Positions 39,824-50,758 are shown, counted from the first letter of the stretch. The stretch: 64,000 nucleotides of DNA from Saccharomycopsis phalli (GCA_020342235.1 CP073215.1:682001-746000); one strand, 5' to 3'. Made by a program: numbers and translations. The notes: generated from the letters alone by a model not told the origin.

Positions 39824-42800
39824 ATGACCGAGTCCCATTATATTTGGGACGAGTTGAACTACAATTTGACGGTGTATGGGCGGCATTTGTTGCTTGATAC
39901 CCTTCTTCCGCTCTTGATTTTGCTGGCTCTTGGCGTATATGTCGGCACTTTCTTACTAAGCCAGTCGCCCGAGGCGCCAGAAACGCAGCCGTTGGTTGAT
40001 TCTGCGCTTGACGACTCCCCGGAAAACTACGGGTCCATCAAGGAGGACCTGGGCCTCGGAGATGCCATCAAACGGCTGCATTTCGACATCCATAGTCTTT
40101 CGTACACTAACGAAGATGGCTCACCGCATGGAACCGAGATTGTGGTGCACCGCAACTTCTCTGAACGGCTCCGACTCGCGCTGGAGTTGCTTGTGCTTGC
40201 TGTCCAGGTATTTCTCCATCTTGCCTTGGCTCTTCTCCCCCAGCTAGGCGACTGGTCACATGTTAGGTCCTCGGTGTACCTCCGCTTGGCGTTGTGGACT
40301 GGGCTTTTTGCGGTTGGCGGCGTCCGATTTGCCGCGAGAAAGTCGCACTGGCGCTTGCCAAACTTGTGGGCCGCGAGCACATGTGCCTATACTGTGTTGT
40401 TTGTCATTTACGTGGTGCTTGCGCGGTCGTTTGTTGCGGGAAAGTACTGCGGCTCACAGACCCGGAGCTACTACTACGCACAATTGCTTCTAGTCACGGT
40501 GCTTTTTTCGCTCAATTGGCTGGCGACCGTCGGAGACCGGCCAGTGGTGCTTTACAAGACCCCTGGACTTCAGCCGTCGCCCGAACGGAACGTGTCGCTC
40601 TTTTCGTTTGTGTTGTACGACTGGATCGACCCAATGATCATGCAGGCATACAAGTCGCTGATTGAGATGAAGGACATTTGGTCGTTGCGTGAGGACGACT
40701 ACAGTTATGTGGTGTTGCGCCGCTTCGAGGACTTTAAGACGTCGTCGCGGTTTGCCATCAAGTTGTTTAAGTATTTCAAGGGGCTTTTTGCGATCCAGGC
40801 GGTTCTTACGGTTGCTGAGGCGTTTCTCATGTTTGCTCCCACGTACTTTTTGAAGAAGCTCTTGGAGTATGTCCAGGCGCCAGACCGCATTCCCAAGAAC
40901 TTGGCATGGTTCTACCTCTTTCTCATGTTCTTTTTGCGTCTTCTCAATACTCTCACCTTTGGTGTTGCCTTGTATACTGGGAGACGTATCTGCATCCGCA
41001 TGAAGGCGGTGATTATCGGTGAAATCTACTCCAAGGCGTTGCGCCGCAAGATGGCGGTTTCAAATGTCAAGGATGATAAAGATGACGTCAAGGATGGCGA
41101 GGACAATGCCAAAGAAACTGACCAGATTAGAGACCTTGGCGGAATCATCAACTTAATGTCCGTCGACGCATTCAAGGTCTCGGAGATTTGCGGATACCTC
41201 CACTACTTTGTTGGCGGAGCGTTGTCGGCGACAATCTCCATTGTCTTCTTGTACCAGTTGCTAGGCTGGTCGGCCTTGGTTGGTGCACTTGCAATTGTGG
41301 CTCTCTTGCCAGTGAACTACAAAATCTCGCTCAAGGTGGGCGAGTTGCAGAAACGCATTCTCGGTATCACCGATCGGCGGATCCAGAAATTGAACGAGTC
41401 CTTGCAGTCGATCCGGATCATCAAGTTCTTCACCTGGGAAAGCCGCTTCTACGACCAGATCCTCGGGGTCCGTGCCGAAGAGTTGAGTGCGTTGAAGACC
41501 CGCTGCCTCATTTCGGTTGGCGGCTCGTTTCTCCTGTTCTTGGTGCCGACGTTTGTCACAGTTCTCTCGTTTGGCTGCTACGTGTTTCTCCAAGGAAAAG
41601 TGCTCACGACCCCAGTGGCATTCACGTCCTTGTCGCTCTTCAACTTGCTCCGTATCCCGCTCGACGACTTGGCATACATGTTGTCGTTTGTCATCCAGTC
41701 CAAGGTATCTCTCGACCGAGTCAATGACTTTTTGGACGAGTCTGAAACCACAAAGTACCAGCAGCTCTCTGAGCCACGCGACGCAAACTCCCCGGAAATC
41801 GGGTTCCAGACCGCGTCGTTTGCTTGGGACACTTCAGCTGACACCGACTTCAAGTTGCGCGACATCAATGTGTCGTTTGTCCCAGGCAACTTGAACGTGA
41901 TCATCGGGGCAACCGGCTCCGGAAAGACCTCGCTTCTCCTTGCGCTCCTTGGAGAAATGGAAAAGACACAAGGAAAAGTGTTTCTTCCCGGCATCCGGCC
42001 GCGCGACAAGTTGACTCCCGACCCAACAACGGGCTTCACTGAATCAGTAGCATACTGCGCCCAAACCGCGTGGCTTTTGAACGATACCATCAAGGAAAAC
42101 ATCTTGTTTGCCGCACCGCTCAACAAGAAACGGTACCAGGCAGTGGTGCAGGCATGCGGCTTGTCGCGCGACTTTGACATTTTGGAGTTTGGCGACCAGA
42201 CCGAGGTCGGAGAAAAGGGCATCACGCTATCTGGTGGACAGAAGCAGCGTGTATCCTTGGCCAGAGCATTGTACTCTTCTTCCAGCACGCTTTTGCTCGA
42301 CGACTGCTTGTCGGCAGTCGACAGCCATACTGCGCTGTGGATCTACAATAACTGCATCACAGGTCCGCTCATGAAGGGTCGCACGTGTATTTTAGTGTCT
42401 CACAACGTTGCCTTGACCGTCCGCTCGGCGAAATTGGTTGTTCTTCTTGATAATGGCCGGGTCTCGGCCCAGGGCACTCCAGCAAAACTCTTGGCTGAGG
42501 GGCATTTGGGCGATGACGAGTTGGTCAAGGCATCCATCTTGAACAATCCAGAGTCTGAGAACGTCGGCGTGTCTCTTTCCGTAGTTGGTTCCCGCCGGGC
42601 ACTGAGATCTGTCCCAGTAAACTCGACCCTTGCCTATGACATTGAAGATGGAGACGAACTTGAATTGGAGCGTGTGGTGTCAAAAGTGAGCAACGTCGCT
42701 CAGCCAGAACATCGGCTAGTCAAGGACGAAGCCAAGGCCGAAGGCGTGGTTAGTCTGGAAGTATACTTGTTCTATGCGCGCCGATTTGGCTCCTGGTTGC

Positions 42801-44674
42801 CTTGGCTTGTGGTTCTTGTGCTCTTTGTTGGGTCGCAGATCATCAACATTGGCCAGTCGTGGTGGTTACGTCGCTGGGCATATGATAGCGAGACCGGCCA
42901 CATTTCGGTGTCGGTATTTGGCCATACCGTGGGCTTGGGCCATGAGAAGTTGTGGATGTCACCAATGGCCCATGTCTTTGGCCAAGGAGCCGAGCGTGAT
43001 ACCTGGTACTACATGGCGGTATATGTGGCAATTGGCGTGATATTTGCCGTGGTCTGCTGTGTCAGAGACTACATTGTCTTCCTCCAGGGCATCAAGGCGT
43101 CCAACAGCATTTTTATGGACCTCTTGGACAAGGTGTTCCGAGCCAAGTTGCGCTTCTTTGACGCTACGCCAATCGGCCGAATCATGAACAGATTCTCCCG
43201 CGATATCGAGCTGATCGACCAGCAATTGGCCCCAATGGCCCAGGGCTCGTTCATCTCGTTAATCATCACCACATCGACCCTCGTCTTGATCATCTCCATC
43301 ACCCCGGCGTTTTTCATCTTCGCTGTGTTCATCATGGCCATGTTCTACTACATTGCCGTCTTCTACCTCACGCTCTCGCGCGAACTCAAACGGTACGAGT
43401 CCATCAGCCGGTCGCCAATCCACCAGCACTTCTCTGAGACCCTCATTGGCGTCACCACAATCCGCGCATACGGCGACGAGCACAGATTTATGCGTCAGAA
43501 CTTGGAAAAAATCGACAACAACAACCGGCCCTTCTTCTACTTGTGGGTCGCTAATCGCTGGCTACATCTTCGTGTCGACACCGCCGGCTCCTTGGTGAGT
43601 TTCTTTGCCGGTGCTTTTGTCATTTTGGGCGTAAACTATCTCGACGCCGGTTTGGCCGGCTTGTCGCTTTCTTACGCCATTTCCTTCACCGAAAGCGCCC
43701 TCTGGATCGTCCGCTTGTATGCAGAGGTCGAAATGACCATGAACTCCGTCGAAAGATTACAAGAGTATCTTGACATTGAACAGGAGCCTCCGCAGTTTGT
43801 ACCAGAGACCCTCCCAGCAGCAACATGGCCAAGCAAGGGAGAAATCGAGGTCAGCAACTTGTCGCTTCGCTACGCCCCAGAACTTCCGTTGGTGATTAAA
43901 AACGTGTCGTTTGATGTGGCCTCGACCGCAAAAATCGGAATCGTCGGACGTACTGGTGCAGGAAAGTCGACGATCATCACCGCCTTGTTCCGGTTCTTGG
44001 ACCCAGAGGCAGGATACATCAAGATCGACGGAGTCGATATCACCACAATTGGCCTCACAACTTTGCGTCAGGCCATCACAATCATCCCCCAGGACCCTAC
44101 GTTGTTCACTGGTAATATCCGGTCGAACCTCGATCCGTTTGACGAAAAGTCCGACGACGACATCTACGTGGCCCTTCGCAGAGTAAACTTGATTTCTCCA
44201 GACGAATACAACGCCATCCATACCATTGCCCAGTCGTCGGTCTCCACGCCAGACGAGGAGAACAAAAACAAGTTCTTGGACCTTACTAATACAGTTGAAG
44301 AAGGGGGCAAGAACTTGTCCCAGGGCCAACGGCAATTGATGTGTTTGGCTCGATCCTTGCTCCGTGCTCCAAAGGTCATCTTATTGGATGAGGCAACCGC
44401 GTCAATTGACTACGATTCCGACGCCAAAATCCAACTGACTATCCGCAGCGAGTTTGCAAACAGTACCATCTTGACAATTGCCCACAGACTCCGCTCCATC
44501 ATCGACTACGACAAGATCTTGGTGATGGATGCTGGTGAGGTCCGCGAGTACAATGACCCTTACACATTAATATCAGATACCAACAGTATTTTCTATGGTA
44601 TGTGTGCCAACTCGGGTGAGTTGGATACTTTGGTGAAACTCGCCAAGGAAAGCCTGGAAAAGGCCAAGAAGTGA
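39824..44674 (+). CDS. YBT1: full-length ABCC-type vacuolar transporter, YBT1-like
   Basis: A 1616-residue ABC protein of the MRP/ABCC subfamily. It has an N-terminal extra membrane domain, then two membrane/nucleotide-binding halves. NBD1: Walker A GATGSGKTS (about 693-701), signature LSGGQKQRVSLARALY (about 802), and LLLDDCLSAVD, where the catalytic Glu is Asp, the usual degenerate site of ABCC NBD1. NBD2: GRTGAGKST (about 1375), LSQGQRQLMCLARSLL (about 1498) and VILLDEATASID (about 1518) with the intact Glu. DSHTALWIYNNCITGPLMKGRTCILVSHNV resembles Saccharomyces Ybt1/Vmr1 most. Ybt1 moves bile acids and phosphatidylcholine metabolites into the vacuole; substrates here are inferred. The first in-frame ATG is at 39824. 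TATATATA plus AATAAA directly after the stop form a typical yeast 3' end. Confidence 0.85.
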   Translation: MTESHYIWDELNYNLTVYGRHLLLDTLLPLLILLALGVYVGTFLLSQSPEAPETQPLVDSALDDSPENYGSIKEDLGLGDAIKRLHFDIHSLSYTNEDGSPHGTEIVVHRNFSERLRLALELLVLAVQVFLHLALALLPQLGDWSHVRSSVYLRLALWTGLFAVGGVRFAARKSHWRLPNLWAASTCAYTVLFVIYVVLARSFVAGKYCGSQTRSYYYAQLLLVTVLFSLNWLATVGDRPVVLYKTPGLQPSPERNVSLFSFVLYDWIDPMIMQAYKSLIEMKDIWSLREDDYSYVVLRRFEDFKTSSRFAIKLFKYFKGLFAIQAVLTVAEAFLMFAPTYFLKKLLEYVQAPDRIPKNLAWFYLFLMFFLRLLNTLTFGVALYTGRRICIRMKAVIIGEIYSKALRRKMAVSNVKDDKDDVKDGEDNAKETDQIRDLGGIINLMSVDAFKVSEICGYLHYFVGGALSATISIVFLYQLLGWSALVGALAIVALLPVNYKISLKVGELQKRILGITDRRIQKLNESLQSIRIIKFFTWESRFYDQILGVRAEELSALKTRCLISVGGSFLLFLVPTFVTVLSFGCYVFLQGKVLTTPVAFTSLSLFNLLRIPLDDLAYMLSFVIQSKVSLDRVNDFLDESETTKYQQLSEPRDANSPEIGFQTASFAWDTSADTDFKLRDINVSFVPGNLNVIIGATGSGKTSLLLALLGEMEKTQGKVFLPGIRPRDKLTPDPTTGFTESVAYCAQTAWLLNDTIKENILFAAPLNKKRYQAVVQACGLSRDFDILEFGDQTEVGEKGITLSGGQKQRVSLARALYSSSSTLLLDDCLSAVDSHTALWIYNNCITGPLMKGRTCILVSHNVALTVRSAKLVVLLDNGRVSAQGTPAKLLAEGHLGDDELVKASILNNPESENVGVSLSVVGSRRALRSVPVNSTLAYDIEDGDELELERVVSKVSNVAQPEHRLVKDEAKAEGVVSLEVYLFYARRFGSWLPWLVVLVLFVGSQIINIGQSWWLRRWAYDSETGHISVSVFGHTVGLGHEKLWMSPMAHVFGQGAERDTWYYMAVYVAIGVIFAVVCCVRDYIVFLQGIKASNSIFMDLLDKVFRAKLRFFDATPIGRIMNRFSRDIELIDQQLAPMAQGSFISLIITTSTLVLIISITPAFFIFAVFIMAMFYYIAVFYLTLSRELKRYESISRSPIHQHFSETLIGVTTIRAYGDEHRFMRQNLEKIDNNNRPFFYLWVANRWLHLRVDTAGSLVSFFAGAFVILGVNYLDAGLAGLSLSYAISFTESALWIVRLYAEVEMTMNSVERLQEYLDIEQEPPQFVPETLPAATWPSKGEIEVSNLSLRYAPELPLVIKNVSFDVASTAKIGIVGRTGAGKSTIITALFRFLDPEAGYIKIDGVDITTIGLTTLRQAITIIPQDPTLFTGNIRSNLDPFDEKSDDDIYVALRRVNLISPDEYNAIHTIAQSSVSTPDEENKNKFLDLTNTVEEGGKNLSQGQRQLMCLARSLLRAPKVILLDEATASIDYDSDAKIQLTIRSEFANSTILTIAHRLRSIIDYDKILVMDAGEVREYNDPYTLISDTNSIFYGMCANSGELDTLVKLAKESLEKAKK

Positions 44675-45407
44675 TATATATATATATAATAAATATTCTA
44701 ATCTAGCATGTGTAGTTGCCTGCTCGATTGAATGGTACTAGCTGAGCACCATGTGTCATGTTTCTGCTAACAAGACGTGAATATGTTTTGTAATAAATTG
44801 GTGCTTTACTTCTCTTTTGGTAGTTACAGAAATTACTTACATATTACGTCTCATTACTAGCGCTTTATTTCTCGCTGAAATCTCGGCAAGGCTTACCTCT
44901 TATCCACCAAAGTTAATTCTATCTCAAAGTATAAATAGTCGAGCAAATATATAATTGGCTATTTGCCAACTCATATCCTATTTATTATATTACAAGTTTC
45001 ATATGACACGGTATACGTAAACAGTTGAATAATACAAAACAAGATTTCCTTTGCTTAGACATATTGTTAAAAGTTTGAGGCGATTGGAATTTAAAGATTT
45101 AGGCAAAAAGTCATTCAAATTTCATTACAAGATAATATACCATAAACAATGATGCAAACTTGTTATTAGCACAAGATAAATCTACTTCTGTCAGTGATTC
45201 CAATTTGCAAATGTTGTCATCCATGCTGAATACGCCATTCACGCCAACGAAAATAAAGACAACTCAAAAGAGTAGCACCAAAAACTTATAAAACAAAGAC
45301 AAAGTGAAAAATGACGATAAATACTTTAGCTTCGCCAAGGAAACTCAGTTACATTATATCAACACATTGCTTATACAAACATACACACACACACACACAA
45401 AACTTAG
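44675..45407. other. intergenic region between convergent YBT1-like and MFS genes
   Basis: AT-rich; TATATATATATATAATAAATA (44675-44694) is the probable 3'-end signal of the transporter. A short CA repeat lies at about 45382-45398. No gene is seen. Confidence 0.6.
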
Positions 45408-46916
45408 CTAATACACATATCTAAAACTGCGATTCTCCATATCAGTCACATCATCCATCGTATAACTATTCACATCCACTTCCACCTTTTTCCCTTGCTC
45501 CTTGTCTCGTCTGCTATTCTCCCATCTGCAGTAGAGTGCAAAACAAATCAAGAGAACACACAGCGAGACGTTGGAGAATATCATGGCACCAACACCCAAT
45601 GGGTAGGTAGGTGCCTGTTCCGTTTTGCAGAAGAATGGACCAATGAGATTGCCTATACAGTAGCCCATGAACATAAACGCATTGAAGACGATCTTCTTTG
45701 TATGACCTGCAACGTTACTGGTACTGAGTGACAACAACAACACAAAGGAGCTGTTCCCAAACCCAGTCAAGTAGTAGCAAATCAACTTGGCAACCTTTTG
45801 TTGTGGCAGAATGTACCGTAATCCAAATGCTCCGGCAATAACTGGAACGAGGTACATCACACCGAAAAGAGCACGCATATTGCGATGCAACTTGGTGATA
45901 AAGTAGTCTTGGAGAAAAACACAGGACAAAATGGCAATGACAATCAACGCCCCATAGGGTATTTGGAGCACGGTGGTGATCAAGGTGCTGAAGCCAAACC
46001 CCTTTATAATGATAGTAGCAAAGTTGCTGAGAAGCCCATTCTGGATGGTTCCAAGCAAGATTATCCAGGTTAGAAAGTAAAGTTTTGGGTCGCAAAATGC
46101 CTCCTTGACATGACTCCACTTGAACACCCTGGTCTCAATACCCATTTGATCGTCACGTAGCCTGTGCACTAACACTTTCATCTCCCAGTCGTTGAAATAC
46201 CGTGCCTTGAGTGGACTATCTGGCATCAATAAGATCACACTCAACCCCCAAGCACTGCACAAAGCCCCAATCACCAAGAACTCATACTTCCACGAAGGTA
46301 AGGCTCCCTTAATGTTGCCAATGGCATAGCCCAAAAGCCCACCAAAAGACGCAGCAAGTCCCATGGAACAGTACCAGATCCCGATTTTGATCGGCTGTTC
46401 TCGTCTGGTGTACCACATCGACGTAATCAACATGTAAGCAGGGTCAGCAATCGACTCGACTGCACCACCAAGAAATCTCACCACCATTAACGTCAGAAAT
46501 GAGTTGCATGCTGCCTGGCAAATGAGCAAAACACCCCACAAGAATATGTTGAACCCCAACAACTTTCCAACAGGAAACCGTACCAACATCATGTTATTGG
46601 GGATGCCCCAGAAAAGGTACCCAAAGTAAAATATCGACGAGAGCCAGTTGTACCGTGCGCCTGTCAACTGCAAGTCCTCGATGATACCAAAGATCGCAGC
46701 ATACGAAAGTGACGTCTTATCAATGTAAAAGAAGATGAAGCATACACCAAGAATGGGTAGAATGATCCAATCGACGCGCCTAAGAAGCTTCTTCAACTGT
46801 TTAGGAGTGTAGTCAGCCTCAGAGGCATCGTACAGCGTAGCCTCATCGTTATTGCCCAGATCTTCCTTTCTGAAAGTGACAATGTCGCTTAGTTCTTCAT
46901 TCTTGATCTCTTCCAT
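45408..46916 (-). CDS. MFS transporter of the allantoate permease (DAL5/anion-cation symporter) family
   Basis: A 502-residue major facilitator with about 12 membrane helices. It has the Dal5-type features: a polar N-terminus followed by LLRRVDWIILPILGVCFIFFYIDKTSLSYA, WLSSIFYFGYLFWGIPNN in the second helix region, and VRFLGGAVESIADPAYMLITSMWYTRREQP in helices 4-5, the latter matching the family's 'RFLLGxxEaxxxPgf...WYtrrEqp' motif. Members carry allantoate, nicotinate, pantothenate, biotin, thiamine or cysteine; the substrate cannot be read from the sequence. The hydrophilic C-terminal tail (ENSRRDKEQGKKVEVDV...) is cytosolic. The start at 46916 is a true ATG and the first in frame. It is convergent with the YBT1-like gene. 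Confidence 0.85.
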   Translation of the reverse strand: MEEIKNEELSDIVTFRKEDLGNNDEATLYDASEADYTPKQLKKLLRRVDWIILPILGVCFIFFYIDKTSLSYAAIFGIIEDLQLTGARYNWLSSIFYFGYLFWGIPNNMMLVRFPVGKLLGFNIFLWGVLLICQAACNSFLTLMVVRFLGGAVESIADPAYMLITSMWYTRREQPIKIGIWYCSMGLAASFGGLLGYAIGNIKGALPSWKYEFLVIGALCSAWGLSVILLMPDSPLKARYFNDWEMKVLVHRLRDDQMGIETRVFKWSHVKEAFCDPKLYFLTWIILLGTIQNGLLSNFATIIIKGFGFSTLITTVLQIPYGALIVIAILSCVFLQDYFITKLHRNMRALFGVMYLVPVIAGAFGLRYILPQQKVAKLICYYLTGFGNSSFVLLLSLSTSNVAGHTKKIVFNAFMFMGYCIGNLIGPFFCKTEQAPTYPLGVGAMIFSNVSLCVLLICFALYCRWENSRRDKEQGKKVEVDVNSYTMDDVTDMENRSFRYVY

Positions 46917-47742
46917 TGCGCCAATGTCTATATAGTGCTAGATGCCCAGTTTATATACCTATTGATGCTCCTCTTTGCTGTGACCATACCAACTGCATAC
47001 TAGCAGCCCCAGATAAACATCTCTAAGCGACCCTTGGCAGAAGTATATATTACAAACAAACAAAAACCTCTGACCATCAATATTTCTAAAACAAGCATTG
47101 TGGGGATCCATGTTTAACAAAGCATATTTCATCTTGTGTATCCACAATGCTGGATAAGCACTGGCTCCAATATGCTGCAGGTTAATTAAACTTTATGGCC
47201 CCCTTCATAAACGGCTGATGGTTTCCAAATGGTACTATTATAAATTATAGATGAGAAGCAGTTTCTCGCAAACCGTTTTCCTTGATATTTTTGCTTTCCA
47301 CAACCTGTAAAGAACACACTATCCTGCTTTAGAAGGACTTAGCTCTGGAACGTCAAAATCCATTTCACTGTAGATGCATGATCCAAGGAATTGATAAATT
47401 ATCCAACATTGTGGGGGGAACTTCTCCACATGGATCGATCCATAGTGTGGTCTGCACCAAAGTTAAATTTGTCTGGGGAAACTATAGTCTCCTCTTGCGG
47501 ACTCATGGAGCAAGCAAACCAAGATGAGTCCTACAGAAATGTCTAATAACGTAGCAATATATCAAAATTCGTTCCATATACTGTCGGTATGGTTCTTGGT
47601 GCCCAAATTTGCCACTTGATAGGGTAAAGAGAAATTATTGATTGGCCTGGTGTATTCTATTTATACTCTAATTTTTCTTCATCTCATTATCAAGTACAGC
47701 CTTGCGCAATATCATATCTTGAATCTCAAAATTTATTGCTGC

Positions 47743-47997
47743 TCAATTAAGGTACAATGGCCTAATTATAATGCTCCTCGCTGATCCTTTGATTAAGATC
47801 ATTACCAATCGTGTCAAATATGGCTCTGGAATAGCATGAATTATGTTGAAAGTATCATGATGTGTCAATAATAACAATATATCACTATACAAGCCATCTT
47901 GCTGATTGACATTGACATCAAAAAGCAGCAATTTTCTGTAATAGCAGGCCCCTATAACTCTCAAAAGTTTACCATCACCAAAGTATCGAGGGTCCAC
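47743..47997 (-). pseudogene. possible decayed coding fragment, unknown
   Basis: An 84-codon frame with protein-like composition (DILLLLTHHDTFNIIHAIPEPYLTRLVMILIK). It has no ATG at its start (GTG, directly after an in-frame stop), so it is not an intact gene. I do not recognise the family. Confidence 0.25.
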
Positions 47998-48320
47998 TCA
48001 TTCAATTACAACACGAAAATCTAGTACAGCCGCTCTAACATTGAATGTGTCTACCATTTCTTTTTCTCATGCTTGGTGGTGAATTTAGATTTTGAAAAAG
48101 ACTTGTATTGAAGGGATATGCAAAACCCGTTGAAAATCATAAGTTGCTTGAACAAGGGCGTAGTGAATTCAACCAAGAAGCGCATAGTTCAAACAATGAC
48201 ATATGAAAGACCTCATTCCATATAGCTAGATCAAGATGAATTTGTAGTTATCATTACAATCTGTTTTCAGGTGGCTCAGTAACACAGCTCAACAGGAAAT
48301 GGCTATGAAAATCTAGCACC

Positions 48321-48347
48321 CAACAGTTGACATGACTGTTGGGTTGC
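48321..48347. repeat. perfect inverted repeat (10-bp arms, 7-base loop)
   Basis: ACCCAACAGT and its exact complement ACTGTTGGGT flank the loop TGACATG, giving a stable hairpin in DNA or RNA. No gene abuts it. Confidence 0.6.
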
Positions 48348-48599
48348 GTAATAGTATGTTTGGTGTCGTAAATAAAGTTTATAAACACTGACCTAGCAAT
48401 AGGTTATGATACACTAGAACCAGTACCAGAAACATATATGCCAAACAAAGGATGAGCAGGTGATGTGTTGGTAGCGGGTATTTATCATCCCCACGAAACA
48501 GGGCATGAATGATCTGATGGAGTGAGTATTTGGAAAGTTTTAAGCCACGGTAAAACCACGGACTGACTAGGTAATTCGAAGATTGGCTATAATTCAGAT

Positions 48600-48830
48600 G
48601 GAATAGATTGTAAATGTACTAGACATTTAGTCTATATAATAGAGTGTAAATGTAATAGACATTTAGTCTATATAATAGATTGTAAATGTAATAGACATTT
48701 AGTCTATAATAGATTTCAAATGTAATAGACATTTAGTCTATAATAGATTTCAAATGTAATAGACATTTAGTCTATAATAGATTTCAAATGTAATAGACAT
48801 TTAGTCTATAATAGATTTCAAATGTAACAG
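48600..48830. repeat. 35-37-bp minisatellite
   Basis: About six or seven copies of a unit with core AATGTAATAGACATTTAGTC, followed by TATA(TA)ATAG. The later copies are shorter by two bases and carry TTTCAAATG instead of TTGTAAATG, so the array has two sub-families in order. Confidence 0.85.
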
Positions 48831-49045
48831 ACAGTCTAAACAACACATGAAAAGCGAATAGCAACCTATACAACCTTCATTACCTATGCATATACTCCAA
48901 GCTGTATCATAGACTGTATAAATCCAAAGAGTACCATGTAAGCTCCGAAAATAAACCAATCCACAAAATATACCAAACAAACTCTGGAATACAACTGTAA
49001 ACCACGACAAAAATTGTAAACCCTAAATACCTCAAAGAGTGGTGA

Positions 49046-49357
49046 CTACCTCAGAGAGTCCAAAGTCACGTTGACCGTCCCATCTTGGCCTCTTAGAATT
49101 CCGTTGACGACATTCGACTCACTGTCGTCGTAATTTATATCCTGCTGGTGCTTGACAATAAAACTAAAGGCGCTGCTCTTGACCAAGGTAAACAAAAGCC
49201 CGATTTTGTTTTCCAAGAAGCGGAGGTTTTCGACCAACTGGGGAGTGGGCGCCCTGTTCAACTCCTCTAGCTGTGCGTTTATTTTCCGCAAGTGGGTGAG
49301 CGTCAATTTGTACTGCTCCAAGATTTCAGTCTGTGTTTTAGTTAGCTGAGGCTCCAT
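49046..49357 (-). CDS. DAD3: DASH/Dam1 complex subunit Dad3
   Basis: A 103-residue subunit of the ten-protein DASH (Dam1) ring that couples kinetochores to spindle microtubules. The Dad3 pattern is clear: TEILEQYKLTLTHLRKINAQLEEL forms the first helix, then VENLRFLENKIGLLFTLVKSSAFSFIV, matching the family core 'LR-LE-KIGLV-TL-K-SVYS'. The size agrees with known Dad3 proteins (about 90-100 residues). The frame goes two codons further to a TTG, but the ATG at 49357 starts MEPQLTKTQ. It is divergent from the POM33-like gene across 102 bases, so the two probably share a promoter. Confidence 0.85.
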   Translation of the reverse strand: MEPQLTKTQTEILEQYKLTLTHLRKINAQLEELNRAPTPQLVENLRFLENKIGLLFTLVKSSAFSFIVKHQQDINYDDSESNVVNGILRGQDGTVNVTLDSLR

Positions 49358-49459
49358 GGTCAAGTGTCAAATTTCGGGCTGCAGGTCTGTTCCTATCTGG
49401 CCCGGGCACGCAACCAGATGGAATTTAAGCAATGTACCGAAGCTTGAAATTCGTACACA

Positions 49460-50593
49460 ATGTCCAATGCCAAGGTAGAGAGCGGGAACGGGGTGGGCAA
49501 CTTGCCGTCAGTGAACCCCGAGGAATTGATTAATCAGGCCAAGGATTTGAGGAACGAAGGCTTGAATGCCAAGGCGGAGCACTTGCAATCGCAAGGCATG
49601 GGCCAGGAGCAACATGGAACCAGTATGGACGTAAAAAGTCTGAAGGACGACCATCGGGACGATCCTACGCTTGCTAAAAACCGGCCTGGAACGCAGGAGG
49701 ATCCGCTCAAGGTCATTGCCGACGCGCAAGAGACGCGAAAAATCTTGAAGCGGAAGCCGCCTGTGGCCAAAAACTACTTCAAGCTTGTGTGGATCGTTGG
49801 GCACGCAACCAGTCTTGTGTTTGGGCTCTTGTTCTTTGGGCTCTACTATTTCCGGTATCGCCACAGACGGAGTCTCTTGTCGAAACTGTGCTACCGGCTT
49901 TCTCTTGTAGGGTCGATTGCTGCATACTCAATGACGGTGGTCTCGAAGTTTGGAGCAACGTCAGCGAACGTCTATGCGCTTCTCACGACCGAAAACTTCC
50001 AGTACTTGTTGTTGGCGGTGGTTTGGCTCTTTACCCGTGCCGTTGTGTTTAAAATCGCTCCGTACGTGGTGGTGAGCTTCCTACAATTGAGCAAGCACTT
50101 TAATGTTGTGGAAAAATACCCAAAGCCAATGACAAAAGGCCTTGCACGTGCCATCCCGTACAACGAGTTGGCCTTGGTGTTGGTGTTGGTGTGGGACACG
50201 CTTTTATTCCGTGGAACCTCGGGATTCGCGTTGGTGATCTTCCTCATGTTCTACTGGCTTCGGATCGTGTACTCCGAGTCGACGAACTTGTTTTTCACGG
50301 ATGTTACTGACGTGATCGACCAGCGACTTATTGCCAAGTGCCCTGAGTCGGTCCAGGAGAAGTTCCATGCGTTTGTGCGGTTGACCGAAGCTAAGAAGCA
50401 GAAGCACGCGCAGCTTCTTCACCAGGACCATCAGGCGGCGATTGAAGAAGTGGCGGACGGAAAAATCCCGGAGATCGATGAGAAGGACCAGGAAGTCACT
50501 GAAGACAAGCCATTTGCCACATCTGAGGCCAAGAACAATGCTGCTGAGCCAAAGAATGTCCACATTAGTGCTGACACCAAACAAGCCGACTGA
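49460..50593 (+). CDS. POM33: Pom33/Per33/TMEM33-family membrane protein
   Basis: A 377-residue membrane protein of the Pom33/Per33 (fission yeast Tts1, human TMEM33) family, found at nuclear pores and curved ER, where it helps pore assembly. Hydrophobic segments are visible at about residues 108-130, 147-162, 180-197, 235-250 and 254-271. The pattern SLVGSIAAYSMTVVSKFG ... LLTTENFQYLLLAVVWLF ... IAPYVVVSFLQLSKHF follows the family order. The N-terminal about 100 residues are hydrophilic and longer than in Saccharomyces Pom33; the C-terminal about 100 are charged and acidic and could include an amphipathic membrane-binding helix. The ATG at 49460 is the first in frame. A CACGTG starts two bases after the stop, inside the promoter of the next gene. 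Confidence 0.75.
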   Translation: MSNAKVESGNGVGNLPSVNPEELINQAKDLRNEGLNAKAEHLQSQGMGQEQHGTSMDVKSLKDDHRDDPTLAKNRPGTQEDPLKVIADAQETRKILKRKPPVAKNYFKLVWIVGHATSLVFGLLFFGLYYFRYRHRRSLLSKLCYRLSLVGSIAAYSMTVVSKFGATSANVYALLTTENFQYLLLAVVWLFTRAVVFKIAPYVVVSFLQLSKHFNVVEKYPKPMTKGLARAIPYNELALVLVLVWDTLLFRGTSGFALVIFLMFYWLRIVYSESTNLFFTDVTDVIDQRLIAKCPESVQEKFHAFVRLTEAKKQKHAQLLHQDHQAAIEEVADGKIPEIDEKDQEVTEDKPFATSEAKNNAAEPKNVHISADTKQAD

Positions 50594-50594
50594 T

Positions 50595-50638
50595 CACGTG
50601 ATGTATGTGCACACGCACCAACTGATAATAGTCACGTG
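50595..50638. promoter_or_regulatory. two CACGTG boxes upstream of the RCK2-like gene
   Basis: CACGTG at 50595-50600 and 50633-50638, within 165 bases of the kinase ATG. Confidence 0.5.
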
Positions 50639-50758
50639 CCGTACCTGATTGTTTCGCGTGGCTTCTTATATAGGAAATACATGACAGCACTGCGGGGCGC
50701 AGAGCGATTACGTAACTAAAGTTTGAAATTTTGCCGTATTGTAACCGAAGCATGAGAC

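Larger units (their letters stand above)
46917..49045. other. gene-poor region between the MFS and DAD3 genes
   Basis: It contains a possible decayed coding fragment, an inverted repeat and a 36-bp minisatellite, each listed separately. The rest is AT-rich with no gene seen. Confidence 0.5.
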
